Source of the DNA: Kineococcus gynurae
Lineage (GTDB): Bacteria; Actinomycetota; Actinomycetes; Actinomycetales; Kineococcaceae
Reading direction: 5' to 3' (one strand)
Assembly: GCF_050871315.1 (NCBI RefSeq)
Contig: NZ_JBJLRE010000010.1
Length of the DNA stretch: 64,000 bases
A model generated the notes under the pieces. That model made no database searches. It had not been told where the DNA came from and worked only from the letters and a program-made list of their open reading frames with translations. This document shows, piece after piece, positions 34,992-42,794 of the stretch. The position numbers and the translations under genes are program-made. Position 1 is the first letter of the stretch. Each line of letters starts with the position of its first letter.

Positions 34992-35756
34992 TCAGCCCGC
35001 GGTGACCTGGGTGCCGATCCTCTCACCCCGCAGCGCGCGCGCCACGTTGCCCTGCCCGTCCATGCCGAAGACGGTCATGGGCAGGCGGTTGTCCATGCAG
35101 AGGCTGAAGGCCGTGGTGTCGACCACCTTGAGGCCGCGGGCCATCGCGTCGGCGTAGGTGATGGTGTCGATGCGGGTCGCGTCCGGGTCGGTCCGCGGAT
35201 CGGCGGTGTAGACGCCGTCCACGCCGTTCTTGGCCATGAGGACGGCCTCGGCGCGGACCTCGAGCGCCCGCTGCGCGGCCACGGTGTCGGTCGAGAAGTA
35301 GGGCATGCCGGCCCCGGCCCCGAAGATGACGACGCGCCCCTTCTCCATGTGCCGGATCGCCCGGCGCGGGATGTAGGGCTCGGCCACCTGGCCCATGGTG
35401 ATGGCCGTCTGCACACGGGTGCTGACGCCGGCCTGCTCCAGGAAGTCCTGCAGCGCCAGGGCGTTCATCACCGTGCCCAGCATGCCCATGTAGTCGGCGC
35501 GGCTGCGCTCCATGCCCCGCTGGGACAGTTCCGCCCCGCGGAAGAAGTTTCCCCCGCCGACGACGATCGCGACCTGGACGCCCTGGTGGACTGGCGCGGC
35601 GATCTCCTTGGCCACGGCGGCGATGACGTCGGGATCGAGGCCGACCTCCCCGTTGCCGAAGAACTCCCCGGACAGCTTCAGCAGCACCCGGCGCAGGGAG
35701 GGCGCGGGGGCCACCCGGCCCGCTTCGAGCTCGACGGTCAGGGACTTGTCGGTCAC
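34992..35756 (-). CDS. pyrH: UMP kinase
   Basis: PyrH phosphorylates UMP to UDP for nucleotide and cell-wall precursor synthesis. The 254-aa protein is of the amino-acid kinase fold: RVLLKLSGEFFG near residue 25, VAIVVGGGNFFRG (phosphate loop), GMLGTVMNALALQDFLE, FGAGAGMPYFSTDT and DGVYTADPRTDPDA. GTG start with GGAGA upstream. It follows tsf, with a strong hairpin in between. Confidence 0.96.
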   Translation of the reverse strand: MTDKSLTVELEAGRVAPAPSLRRVLLKLSGEFFGNGEVGLDPDVIAAVAKEIAAPVHQGVQVAIVVGGGNFFRGAELSQRGMERSRADYMGMLGTVMNALALQDFLEQAGVSTRVQTAITMGQVAEPYIPRRAIRHMEKGRVVIFGAGAGMPYFSTDTVAAQRALEVRAEAVLMAKNGVDGVYTADPRTDPDATRIDTITYADAMARGLKVVDTTAFSLCMDNRLPMTVFGMDGQGNVARALRGERIGTQVTAG

Positions 35757-35874
35757 GGGCTCTCCTTGGACGGTGCTGAGGACCTGCGGCTGCGGGACGG
35801 AGGAGCGCCTCCACCCGCGGGCTCGAGGGCAGTCTGTCGTACGCGCGCCGGGACCGGGGACGGCCCGGGCGCGA

Positions 35875-35912
35875 CGACGGGGCGGGGGGAGGACCTCCCC
35901 ACCGCCCCGTCG
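35875..35912 (-). terminator. Terminator hairpin after tsf
   Basis: CGACGGGGCGG at 35875-35885 pairs with CCGCCCCGTCG at 35902-35912. GGGGAGG/CCTCCCC extends the stem inward. It lies just past the tsf stop and separates rpsB-tsf from pyrH-frr-cdsA. Confidence 0.85.
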
Positions 35913-35919
35913 AACGGGC

Positions 35920-36756
35920 TCAGGCTCCGACGCGGAAGCGCGCGAAGGCCGTCACGTTGGTCCCGGCACCGGCCAGGACCTTGGAGACGGTGAGCTTGGG
36001 GTCCTTGGCGTAGGCCTGCTCGAGCAGGACGTTGTCCTTGAAGAAGGAGTTCACCCGGCCCTCGACGATCTTGGGCAGGGCCGCCTCGGGCTTGCCCTCC
36101 TCCTTGGCCTTGTCCTCGGCGACGCGACGCTCGGTCTCGACCAGGTCGGCCGGGACCTCGTCGCGGGTGAGGTACACCGGCGACATGGCCGCGGCGTGCA
36201 TGGCGACGTCGCGCCCGGTGGCGGCCGCGTCCTCGCTGTCGGAGTCCAGCGCGACGAGCACCCCGATGGTCGGGGGCAGGTCGGAGGCGGTCTTGTGCAG
36301 GTACGAGGCCACCTTGGCGCCCTCGACCCGCGCGATGCGCCGGATCTCGATCTTCTCGCCGATGGTGGCGTTGGCCTCGTCGAGGACGGCCTGGACCGTC
36401 TTGCCGTCGAGGTCGGAGGCGAGGAGGGTCTGCGCGTCGCCGGCCTTGGTGGCGACGGCCTGGGCCAGCACCTGGGCGGCGAGCTCCTGGAAACGTTCGC
36501 CCTTGGCGACGAAGTCGGTCTCGCAGTTCAGCTCGACGAGGACGCCCACGCCACCGTCGACGGAGGCGGTGACCAGCCCGTTGGAGGCCACCCGGCCCTC
36601 GCGCTTGGTGACGCCCTTGAGGCCCTTGACGCGGAGCAGCTCCACCGCCTTGTCGAAGTCACCCTCGGCCTCGACCAGGGCGTTCTTGCAGTCGAGCATG
36701 CCGGCGCCGGTCTTCTCGCGCAGCGCCTTGACGTCAGCGGCGGTGTACGCAGCCAT
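35920..36756 (-). CDS. tsf: Elongation factor Ts
   Basis: EF-Ts is the nucleotide exchange factor for EF-Tu. The 278-aa protein begins with the UBA-like domain (VKALREKTGAGMLDCKNALVEA), then the conserved LLRVKGLKGVTKREGR and VELNCETDFVAKGERF, followed by the core subdomains and LLEQAYAKDPKLTVSKVL near the end. ATG start with GGAGG upstream. It follows rpsB as in nearly all bacteria. Confidence 0.97.
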   Translation of the reverse strand: MAAYTAADVKALREKTGAGMLDCKNALVEAEGDFDKAVELLRVKGLKGVTKREGRVASNGLVTASVDGGVGVLVELNCETDFVAKGERFQELAAQVLAQAVATKAGDAQTLLASDLDGKTVQAVLDEANATIGEKIEIRRIARVEGAKVASYLHKTASDLPPTIGVLVALDSDSEDAAATGRDVAMHAAAMSPVYLTRDEVPADLVETERRVAEDKAKEEGKPEAALPKIVEGRVNSFFKDNVLLEQAYAKDPKLTVSKVLAGAGTNVTAFARFRVGA

Positions 36757-36864
36757 GTGTCGGTTCCTCCTGTGGTCGTCGTGGTGGTCTCAACGTGTGT
36801 CGGTCAGGCGTCGGTGGCGTCTGCGACCCGGAGCGGTCCGGGTGGGACGCGGCGCCGACGCACC

Positions 36865-36901
36865 GACGCCCCGGGTGAACCTGTGGCTCACCCGGGGCGT
36901 C
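36865..36901 (-). terminator. Hairpin between rpsB and tsf
   Basis: GACGCCCCGGGTGA at 36865-36878 pairs perfectly with TCACCCGGGGCGTC at 36888-36901 around a 9-nt loop. It starts just past the rpsB stop. It may end most rpsB transcripts or set the rpsB:tsf ratio. Confidence 0.85.
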
Positions 36902-36907
36902 GCGAGC

Positions 36908-37753
36908 TCAGGCTCCGGTCGACTGCGCGCCCACGGGCTCGCCCGCCGGCGCCTCGGTCGGGGCCTCCGTGGACTCGACCGCGGTGTTGGCCGCGGGGTC
37001 GCCGCCACCGGCGAGCAGGTCCTGCTCCCACGCGGCCAGCGGCTCGGCGTCCTGACGGCCGCCGTGACGGATCTGCAGGCCCTCGGCGACGGCGTCGGCG
37101 ATGACCCGGGTCAGCAGCGTGACGGAGCGGATCGCGTCGTCGTTGCCGGGGATGCGGTAGTCGACGTCGTCCGGGTCGCAGTTGGAGTCCAGGATCGCGA
37201 CGACGGGGATGTTCAGCTTCTTGGCCTCGTCGACGGCCAGGTGCTCCTTGTTGGTGTCGACGATCCAGACCGCCGAGGGCACCTTGGTCATGTCGCGGAT
37301 GCCGCCGAGGGTCTTCGTCAGCTTGTCGTACTCACGACGCAGGACGAGGAGCTCCTTCTTGGTGAGACCGGAGGCGGCGACGTCGTCGAAGTCGACCTCC
37401 TCGAGCTCGCGCATGCGGGAGATCCGCTTGTTGACGGTCTGGAAGTTGGTGAGCATGCCGCCGAGCCAACGCTGGTTGACGTAGGGCATGCCGACGCGCG
37501 AAGCCTGCTCCGCGATCGACTCCTGGGCCTGCTTCTTCGTCCCGATGAACAGGATCGAACCGCCGTGGGCGACGGTCTCCTTGACGAAGTCGTAGGCGCG
37601 GTCGATGAACGACAGCGACTGCTGCAGGTCGATGATGTAGATGCCGTTGCGCTCGGTGAAGAGGAAGCGCTTCATCTTGGGGTTCCAGCGGCGGGTCTGG
37701 TGCCCGAAGTGCACACCGGACTCGAGCAGCTGGCGCATCGTCACGACGGCCAT
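36908..37753 (-). CDS. rpsB: 30S ribosomal protein S2
   Basis: S2 is a 30S subunit protein. The 281-aa product has MRQLLESGVHFGHQTRRWNP, LFIGTKKQAQESIAEQA, QRWLGGMLTNFQTV and the late IPGNDDAIRS segment, all diagnostic. After about residue 235 it has the Ala/Glu/Pro-rich tail seen in many actinobacterial S2 proteins. ATG start with GAGGAGG upstream. It heads rpsB-tsf. Confidence 0.97.
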   Translation of the reverse strand: MAVVTMRQLLESGVHFGHQTRRWNPKMKRFLFTERNGIYIIDLQQSLSFIDRAYDFVKETVAHGGSILFIGTKKQAQESIAEQASRVGMPYVNQRWLGGMLTNFQTVNKRISRMRELEEVDFDDVAASGLTKKELLVLRREYDKLTKTLGGIRDMTKVPSAVWIVDTNKEHLAVDEAKKLNIPVVAILDSNCDPDDVDYRIPGNDDAIRSVTLLTRVIADAVAEGLQIRHGGRQDAEPLAAWEQDLLAGGGDPAANTAVESTEAPTEAPAGEPVGAQSTGA

Positions 37754-37772
37754 GGGTGGTCCTCCTCGTGCC

Positions 37773-37790
37773 GGTCCCGGGTCCGGGACC
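37773..37790 (-). promoter_or_regulatory. Hairpin in the rpsB leader
   Basis: GGTCCCGG-GT-CCGGGACC at 37773-37790 can fold immediately upstream of the rpsB ribosome binding site. rpsB leaders are targets of S2 autoregulation in several bacteria, so this may be a control element here. That is an inference from position only. Confidence 0.4.
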
Positions 37791-37961
37791 GATCGGTTCA
37801 TCGCCGCGGACCGGTCGGCCCGCCGCGCCTGGTCCCCGGACGCACCCCACCGGACGACCGCCGCAGCGGGTCCGGACCGAGGGGGGCGACCCCGCGCACG
37901 GCGCGGGACTCGGAGACGCGATGTCGGCCGGTCCACCGAGAAGGCGGACCGGACGCCCTCG

Positions 37962-37968
37962 TAGTCTA
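37962..37968. promoter_or_regulatory. Shared -10-like element TAGTCTA between rpsB and the aminotransferase gene
   Basis: On the plus strand TAGTCT (37962-37967) is followed after 7 bases by the GTG start of the aminotransferase gene, the spacing of a leaderless promoter. On the minus strand the same bases read TAGACT and could serve rpsB. No good -35 element is visible for either. Confidence 0.4.
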
Positions 37969-37974
37969 CGACGC

Positions 37975-39246
37975 GTGAGCACCGCCCTCGACCACGACGA
38001 CGTCGCCCCGGGGCGCCAGGGCTCCCGGGCCCGGGTGGTCTCCCGGATGCGGCGGTTCGGCCCGACGATCTTCGCCGAGATGTCGGCGCTGGCCCAGCGC
38101 ACCGGGGCGGTCAACCTGGGGCAGGGGTTCCCCGACACCGACGGCCCGGCCTCGCTCCTGGAGGGCGCGGTCGAGGCCATCCGAAGCGGTGTCAACCAGT
38201 ACCCGCCGGGCATCGGCATGCCCGTCCTGCTGGAGGCGGTCGCCCGGCACCAGCGACGGTTCTACGGGATCACCCTGGACCCGGCGACGGAGATCCTGGT
38301 CACCGCCGGGGCGACGGAGGCGCTGAGCGCCGCCCTGCTGGCTCTGGTCGAGACCGGTGACGAGGTGCTGGTCCTCGAACCGGCCTACGACGCCTATGTC
38401 GCGGGGATCGCGCTGGCCGGAGGCGTGCAGCGTCCGGTCCCGTTGCGCCCGACCCCGCAGGGGTGGCGGCTCGACGTGGCGGCGTTGCGGGCCGCGGCGA
38501 ACGGACGCAGCCGGGTGCTGCTGCTGAACACCCCGCACAACCCGACCGGGACGGTGCTGACGGCCGCGGAGCTGACCGCGGTCGCCGAGGTCGCGGTCGA
38601 GCACGACCTGGTCGTCATCACCGACGAGGTCTACGAGCACCTCGTCTACCCGCGCCCCGGAGACGTCGACGGCCCCGGGCGGGACGTCCCCCTCCACGTC
38701 CCGATCGCGACCCTGCCGGGGATGGCGGAGCGGACGCTGACGGTGTCCTCGGCGGGCAAGACGTTCTCGGTGACCGGGTGGAAGATCGGCTGGGTGTCGG
38801 GTCCGGCCGAGCTGGTCGCGGCCGTGCGCACGGTCAAGCAGTTCCTCACCTACGTCAACGGCGCCCCGTTCCAGCCCGCGGTGGCCGGGGCGCTCGACCT
38901 GCCCGACGCGTTCTTCACCGAGCTCGCCGCCGACCACGCGCGGCGTCGCGACCTGCTCGCGGACGGGTTGCGGGCCGGCGGGTTCGGCGTGCTGCCCGCC
39001 GACGGCACCTACTTCCTCACCGCCGACCCGCGACCGCTGGGGTTCGAGGACGGCACCGACCTCTGCCGACGGCTGCCCGGGCTGGCCGGGGTCGTCGCGG
39101 TGCCGATGGCCGCGTTCTGCAAGCCGGGCTCCCCGACGCACGCCCGGGCGGCCCCGCTGCTGCGGTTCACCTTCTGCAAGTCCGACGCCGTGCTGCACGA
39201 AGCCGTGGACCGGTTGCAGCGGCTCGCTCCGAGCCGGACCGCGTGA
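37975..39246 (+). CDS. PLP-dependent class I/II aminotransferase
   Basis: This 423-aa fold-type I aminotransferase has VNLGQGFPDTDGP near residue 45, YPPGIGMPVLLEAVARHQ, TAGATEALSAALLALV, the NTPHNPTGTVL substrate motif, VITDEVYEHLVY, and the PLP lysine in SSAGKTFSVTGWKIGW near residue 262. This pattern matches enzymes annotated as kynurenine/methionine aminotransferases and as N-succinyldiaminopimelate aminotransferase (DapC) in actinobacteria. Without a pathway neighbour I cannot choose. There is no ribosome binding site, and a -10-like TAGTCT lies 7 bases before the GTG, so translation may be leaderless. Confidence 0.87.
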   Translation: MSTALDHDDVAPGRQGSRARVVSRMRRFGPTIFAEMSALAQRTGAVNLGQGFPDTDGPASLLEGAVEAIRSGVNQYPPGIGMPVLLEAVARHQRRFYGITLDPATEILVTAGATEALSAALLALVETGDEVLVLEPAYDAYVAGIALAGGVQRPVPLRPTPQGWRLDVAALRAAANGRSRVLLLNTPHNPTGTVLTAAELTAVAEVAVEHDLVVITDEVYEHLVYPRPGDVDGPGRDVPLHVPIATLPGMAERTLTVSSAGKTFSVTGWKIGWVSGPAELVAAVRTVKQFLTYVNGAPFQPAVAGALDLPDAFFTELAADHARRRDLLADGLRAGGFGVLPADGTYFLTADPRPLGFEDGTDLCRRLPGLAGVVAVPMAAFCKPGSPTHARAAPLLRFTFCKSDAVLHEAVDRLQRLAPSRTA

Positions 39247-39253
39247 GCCGGCG

Positions 39254-39628
39254 GTGACCCCGGACGGGCCGGAACCCCTGCGCGAGGCCCTGCTCGCGGA
39301 GCTGGCCGAGGCCGAGCAGCGCGTGGCGGCCCTGGAACGGGAGCTGGCCAGCGCGCTGGAGGTCGCGGCCGAGGGGACCGCGGACGACGAGCACGACCCG
39401 GAGGGCTCGACGACGGCCTTCGAACGGGCCCAGACCGCGGCGGTCCTGGAACAGGTCCGCGACCGGGTGGCGGACCTGCGGACGGCGGTGGCGCGCGTGG
39501 GACGACCCGGGTTCGGGCGGTGCGAGGTCTGCGGACGGGCCATCCCGGCCGGTCGGCTGGCCGCGAGGCCCTGGGCCCGCACCTGCGTGGACTGCGCCGG
39601 AAGGGTGTCGTCCACAGGTCGACCCTGA
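39254..39628 (+). CDS. DksA/TraR-type C4 zinc-finger protein
   Basis: This 124-aa protein has an N-terminal coiled-coil-prone region (EALLAELAEAEQRVAALERE) and a C-terminal C4 zinc finger, CEVCGRAIPAGRLAARPW followed by CVDC. DksA relatives bind the secondary channel of RNA polymerase in ppGpp-linked control, while many actinobacterial forms are uncharacterised. The coiled-coil tip carries several acidic residues (DDEHDPEG). GTG start 7 bases after the aminotransferase stop, so co-transcription is likely. Confidence 0.82.
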   Translation: MTPDGPEPLREALLAELAEAEQRVAALERELASALEVAAEGTADDEHDPEGSTTAFERAQTAAVLEQVRDRVADLRTAVARVGRPGFGRCEVCGRAIPAGRLAARPWARTCVDCAGRVSSTGRP

Positions 39629-39682
39629 CCGGGGCGTCGTCCACAGCCTCCCGGCTGCTGCCCCCGGCGCCGGACCGGACCC

Positions 39683-40267
39683 GTGATCCTTCCCGACGTG
39701 CCCACCTCCAGCGTTCTCACCTCGGCCTTCGTGGCCACCGCGCTCGCCGGGGTGGTGGCGGCCGCCACCTCCCCGGGCCCCCCACCCGGCTCCACGCCCC
39801 GGCCCGTCCCGGTGGCCGTCGCCCCGGCGGACGTCGTGGGCGCGCCGAGCCCTCGCTGGGTCTGGCCGCTCTCCCCCGCCCCGGCGGTGGTGCGGGGCTA
39901 CGACGAGGTGGGTCGGTACGCGCCCGGGCACCGCGGTGTCGACCTCGCCGCCACCGCGGGGCAGCCGGTCCTGGCCCCGGTCGCGGGGCGGGTGAGCTTC
40001 GCCGGGGCGGTGGCCGGGCGGCGCGTCCTGGTGATCACCGCCGACGACGGACTGCGGGCGACCCTGGAACCGGTCGCGGCGACGGTGGCCGTCGGGACGC
40101 GCGTCGTCGCCGGGACGGAGGTGGGCACGGTCGACGTCTCCCCCGTGCACTGCCCGAGCACCTGTCTGCACCTGGGAGCGCGGCTGGGCGAGGTCTACCG
40201 CGACCCGTTGCCGCTGCTCCGTCGGGCGGGTCCCCCGGTGCTGCTGCCGCTGGGTCGGGTGGGGTGA
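39683..40267 (+). CDS. Secreted M23 (LytM-like) peptidase domain protein
   Basis: This 194-aa protein has an N-terminal hydrophobic export signal (about residues 10-30), a Pro-rich linker, and an M23 domain with GHRGVDLAATAGQPVLAPVAG (zinc His and Asp). The late motif reads CLHLGAR, so the first His of the usual HxH pair is Cys. That could weaken or abolish peptidoglycan hydrolysis. M23 genes commonly lie near rpsB in actinobacteria. GTG start. Confidence 0.82.
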   Translation: MILPDVPTSSVLTSAFVATALAGVVAAATSPGPPPGSTPRPVPVAVAPADVVGAPSPRWVWPLSPAPAVVRGYDEVGRYAPGHRGVDLAATAGQPVLAPVAGRVSFAGAVAGRRVLVITADDGLRATLEPVAATVAVGTRVVAGTEVGTVDVSPVHCPSTCLHLGARLGEVYRDPLPLLRRAGPPVLLPLGRVG

Positions 40268-40276
40268 GGAGACGTG

Positions 40277-40291
40277 CGCCCCGGCGGGGCG
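40277..40291. terminator. Short hairpin between the M23 and sigma-factor genes
   Basis: CGCCCC at 40277-40282 pairs with GGGGCG at 40286-40291 around GGC. It lies in the 31-base gap between converging genes and could stop transcription from both sides. Confidence 0.5.
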
Positions 40292-40298
40292 GAGGGAC

Positions 40299-41246
40299 TC
40301 AGGAGGAGTCGGAGAGCTTGCCGCGCAGCTGGAGGACGGCCTTGGTGTGCATCTGGCAGATGCGGGACTCGGTGACCCCGAGGACCTTGCCGATCTCGGC
40401 CAGGGTGAGGCCCTCGTAGTAGTAGAGGGTCACGACGATCTTCTCCCGCTCGGGGAGCTGGTTGATGGCCCGGGAGAGCAGGAACTTCGTCTCCTCGGAC
40501 TCGAAGGCCTGGACCGGGTCCTCCGCCTTCGTGTCCTCCAGCGTGTCGACCAGGGAGAGCTTGTCGCCCTTCTCCCCGGAGACGCTGAGCAGCTCGTCGA
40601 GCGCGACCACGTTGACGTAGGAGACCTGGCTGAAGATGTGGTGCAGGTCGGAGAGCTTGATCCCCATCCGGTCCGCGACCTCGGCCTCGGTGGGGGTCCG
40701 GTGCAGCTCGCCCTCGAGGCTGGCGTAGGTCCGCTCGACCTCGCGGGCCTTGCTGCGCACCGAGCGCGGGATCCAGTCGATGGCCCGCAACTCGTCGATG
40801 ATCGCCCCACGGATGCGCGAGATCGCGTAGGTCTCGAACTTGATGGCACGTTCGATGTCGAACTTCTCGATCGCGTCGATCAACCCGAAGATCCCGTAGG
40901 AGACCAGGTCGGCCTGCTCGATGTTCGGGGGCAACCCCACCCCGACGCGACCGGCCACGTACTTGACCAACGGGGAGTAGTGCAGGATCAGCCGCTCGCG
41001 GACCACGGGGTTGGCGGTGGACTTGAAGTCCTCCCACATCTCGCGCAGCGCGGCCTCGGCCGCCTCCTGCTCGGCCGGCGAGGCGACCTTGCGGCTGGAG
41101 AACCGGGCGTTGGCCTGCGGCCGACCGGCCGGGCGGATCTCCTCGGCCGCCGGCGCGGGCGTCGGGTCGGCCGCGCCCGCCGCATCGGCGGCCGCCCGGT
41201 CCTCGACGACGCCGGCGCTGCCGGAACGTCCCGCTGGTGCCTGCAC
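40299..41246 (-). CDS. RNA polymerase sigma factor, FliA/WhiG family
   Basis: This 315-aa sigma factor lacks region 1.1 and has region 2 (LILHYSPLVKYVAGRVGVGL, NIEQADLVSYGIFGLIDAIE, FETYAISRIRGAIIDELR), region 3 (RTPTEAEVADRMGIKLSDLH) and region 4 (LPEREKIVVTLYYYEGLTLA, then VTESRICQMHTKAVLQLR). This is the FliA/WhiG type that directs sporulation genes in Streptomyces and motility genes in flagellated bacteria. Kineococcus-like organisms are motile, so a flagellar role is plausible. About 60 extra N-terminal residues are Ala/Pro-rich. GTG start with GGAGG 4 bases upstream. Confidence 0.9.
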   Translation of the reverse strand: MQAPAGRSGSAGVVEDRAAADAAGAADPTPAPAAEEIRPAGRPQANARFSSRKVASPAEQEAAEAALREMWEDFKSTANPVVRERLILHYSPLVKYVAGRVGVGLPPNIEQADLVSYGIFGLIDAIEKFDIERAIKFETYAISRIRGAIIDELRAIDWIPRSVRSKAREVERTYASLEGELHRTPTEAEVADRMGIKLSDLHHIFSQVSYVNVVALDELLSVSGEKGDKLSLVDTLEDTKAEDPVQAFESEETKFLLSRAINQLPEREKIVVTLYYYEGLTLAEIGKVLGVTESRICQMHTKAVLQLRGKLSDSS

Positions 41247-41266
41247 AGGTCCTCCCCCCGGACCCG

Positions 41267-42334
41267 TCAGGCCCGGGGGTGCGCCTGACGGTGCGAGCTC
41301 CGCAGTCGCTCCACGGAGACGTGTGTGTAAATCTGCGTCGTCGACAGCGTAGCGTGACCGAGCAATTCCTGAACGCTACGAAGGTCGGCCCCGTGGTCGA
41401 GCATGTGGGTCGCCGCGGAGTGCCGGAGGCTGTGCGGTGTCGCGTGCGGGACACCCGGGACGTCGCGGACCGCCGCGTCGAGGGCCTCGCGCACCCGCCG
41501 CGCGTCCAGACGCCCACCCCGCCGCCCCAGGAACAGCGCCGTCCCCGACTCCTCGGTCGCCAGTTCGGGCCGGCCGTGGTCCAACCAGTCCCCTAGCGCG
41601 AGCTCGGCCGCCCGCCCGAAGGGCACCACGCGCTCCTTGTCCCCCTTGCCCAGCACCCGCAACGTCCGGGCGCCCAGGTCGAGGCTCGTCAGGTCGGCCC
41701 CGACGAGCTCCGCGACCCGGCACCCCGTCGCGTACAGCAGCTCCAGGACCGCCCGGTCCCGCCGCGCCACCGCACCGTCCCCCGGGGCCACGGCGGTGTC
41801 GACGTCGTCGGCATCGTCGGCACCGTCGGCCTCGTCGGCGTCCCCGCCCCGGCCGGCCGCGGCGAGGACCTCGGCCACCTGCTCCTCGGCCAGGACGGTC
41901 GGCAGGTAGCGGTGGGGGCGGGGTGAGCGCAGGCGGGCGGCCGGGTCCTCCCCCAGCAGTCCCTCCCGCCGCGCCCAGGTCGTGAAGGCCCGGACGGACG
42001 CGGTCCGGCGGGCCAGCGTGGAACGGGCCAGCCGGTCGGCACCCAGGGCCAGCCAGGCCCGCAGGTCGCCCAGGGTGAGCGTGGTGAGGTCGAGGACGAG
42101 CTCGGCGTCGTCGACCTCCGGCCCCGCCGCCCCGGCCAGGACCCGCAGCGCCTCGCGGACGTCGCGACGGTAGGCCCGCACCGTGTTGGCCGAGCGGTTC
42201 CGTTCCGCGGCGAGGTGACGGGCGAACCCGTCCAGGAGCTCGCTCACCGCCCTCGGCCGCGCGTCCGGCCGCGCGTCAGACAACGGGTTCGAACGCGGGC
42301 CCGGGTCGGGGGTCGGCGGGGGGGCGGCGCTCAC
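41267..42334 (-). CDS. xerC: Tyrosine recombinase XerC
   Basis: XerC resolves chromosome dimers at dif together with XerD. The 355-aa protein has the SAM-like N-terminal core-binding domain (LLDGFARHLAAERNRSANTV) and the catalytic domain with ELLYATGCRVAELVGADL (first Arg), TPHSLRHSAATHMLDHG (His/Arg near residue 300), LGHATLSTTQIYTHV (Tyr near residue 333). An acidic insert of about 25 residues (DADEADGADDADDVD) precedes the first catalytic Arg. The GTG start has only weak upstream support. No integration genes are nearby, which supports XerC over a phage integrase. Confidence 0.92.
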   Translation of the reverse strand: MSAAPPPTPDPGPRSNPLSDARPDARPRAVSELLDGFARHLAAERNRSANTVRAYRRDVREALRVLAGAAGPEVDDAELVLDLTTLTLGDLRAWLALGADRLARSTLARRTASVRAFTTWARREGLLGEDPAARLRSPRPHRYLPTVLAEEQVAEVLAAAGRGGDADEADGADDADDVDTAVAPGDGAVARRDRAVLELLYATGCRVAELVGADLTSLDLGARTLRVLGKGDKERVVPFGRAAELALGDWLDHGRPELATEESGTALFLGRRGGRLDARRVREALDAAVRDVPGVPHATPHSLRHSAATHMLDHGADLRSVQELLGHATLSTTQIYTHVSVERLRSSHRQAHPRA

Positions 42335-42439
42335 CCCGCCACCCTCACCCCTGCCCGCGCCGCCGGCGGATCGGCGCGCCGGAGGACGTCGCGGGACGTG
42401 CCAGGATGGCCCCCGCCGACCGAGAACAGGAGCCCCGAC

Positions 42440-42763
42440 GTGGCGCAGCGCACGACCGTGATCCTCACCGACGACGTCGACGGAGGTGCGGCCGACCAGA
42501 CCGTCCGCTTCGGCCTCGACGGCGTCGACTACGAGATCGACCTCAGCGACGACAACGCCGAGACCCTCCGCCGCGCCTACGGCCTCTACGTCGAGCACGG
42601 TCGTCGCACGGGCGGGCGCAGCGTGCCGGCCAAACCGGTCGCGTTCACCGGGGTGGACAACACCGCGGTCCGCGCCTGGGCCCGGGCCCACGGCATCGAG
42701 GTCCCGGCCCGGGGCCGGATCAAGCAGGACGTCGTCGACCGGTACCGCGAGGCCGGGCACTGA
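42440..42763 (+). CDS. lsr2: Nucleoid-associated protein Lsr2
   Basis: Lsr2 is the actinobacterial H-NS-like protein that bridges DNA and silences A+T-rich genes. The 107-aa protein has the N-terminal dimerisation domain (TVILTDDVDGGAADQTVRFG, then DYEIDLSDDNAETLRRAYGL) and a C-terminal DNA-binding domain ending RAWARAHGIEVPARGRI, with the minor-groove RGR. GTG start with AGGAG upstream. Confidence 0.96.
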   Translation: MAQRTTVILTDDVDGGAADQTVRFGLDGVDYEIDLSDDNAETLRRAYGLYVEHGRRTGGRSVPAKPVAFTGVDNTAVRAWARAHGIEVPARGRIKQDVVDRYREAGH

Positions 42764-42794
42764 CCACCCCCGGGCCCGCCGGCCTCCCGGTCCC

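Noticed and set aside
42281..42300. GGGTTCGAAC-like string resembling a tRNA T-arm
   Set aside because: It lies inside the xerC coding region and has no matching acceptor, D or anticodon stems.
41267..42334. Phage-type integrase marking an integrated element
   Set aside because: The gene is in the conserved dprA-xerC-whiG-rpsB neighbourhood, no attachment-site repeats or phage genes are present, and the motifs fit XerC.
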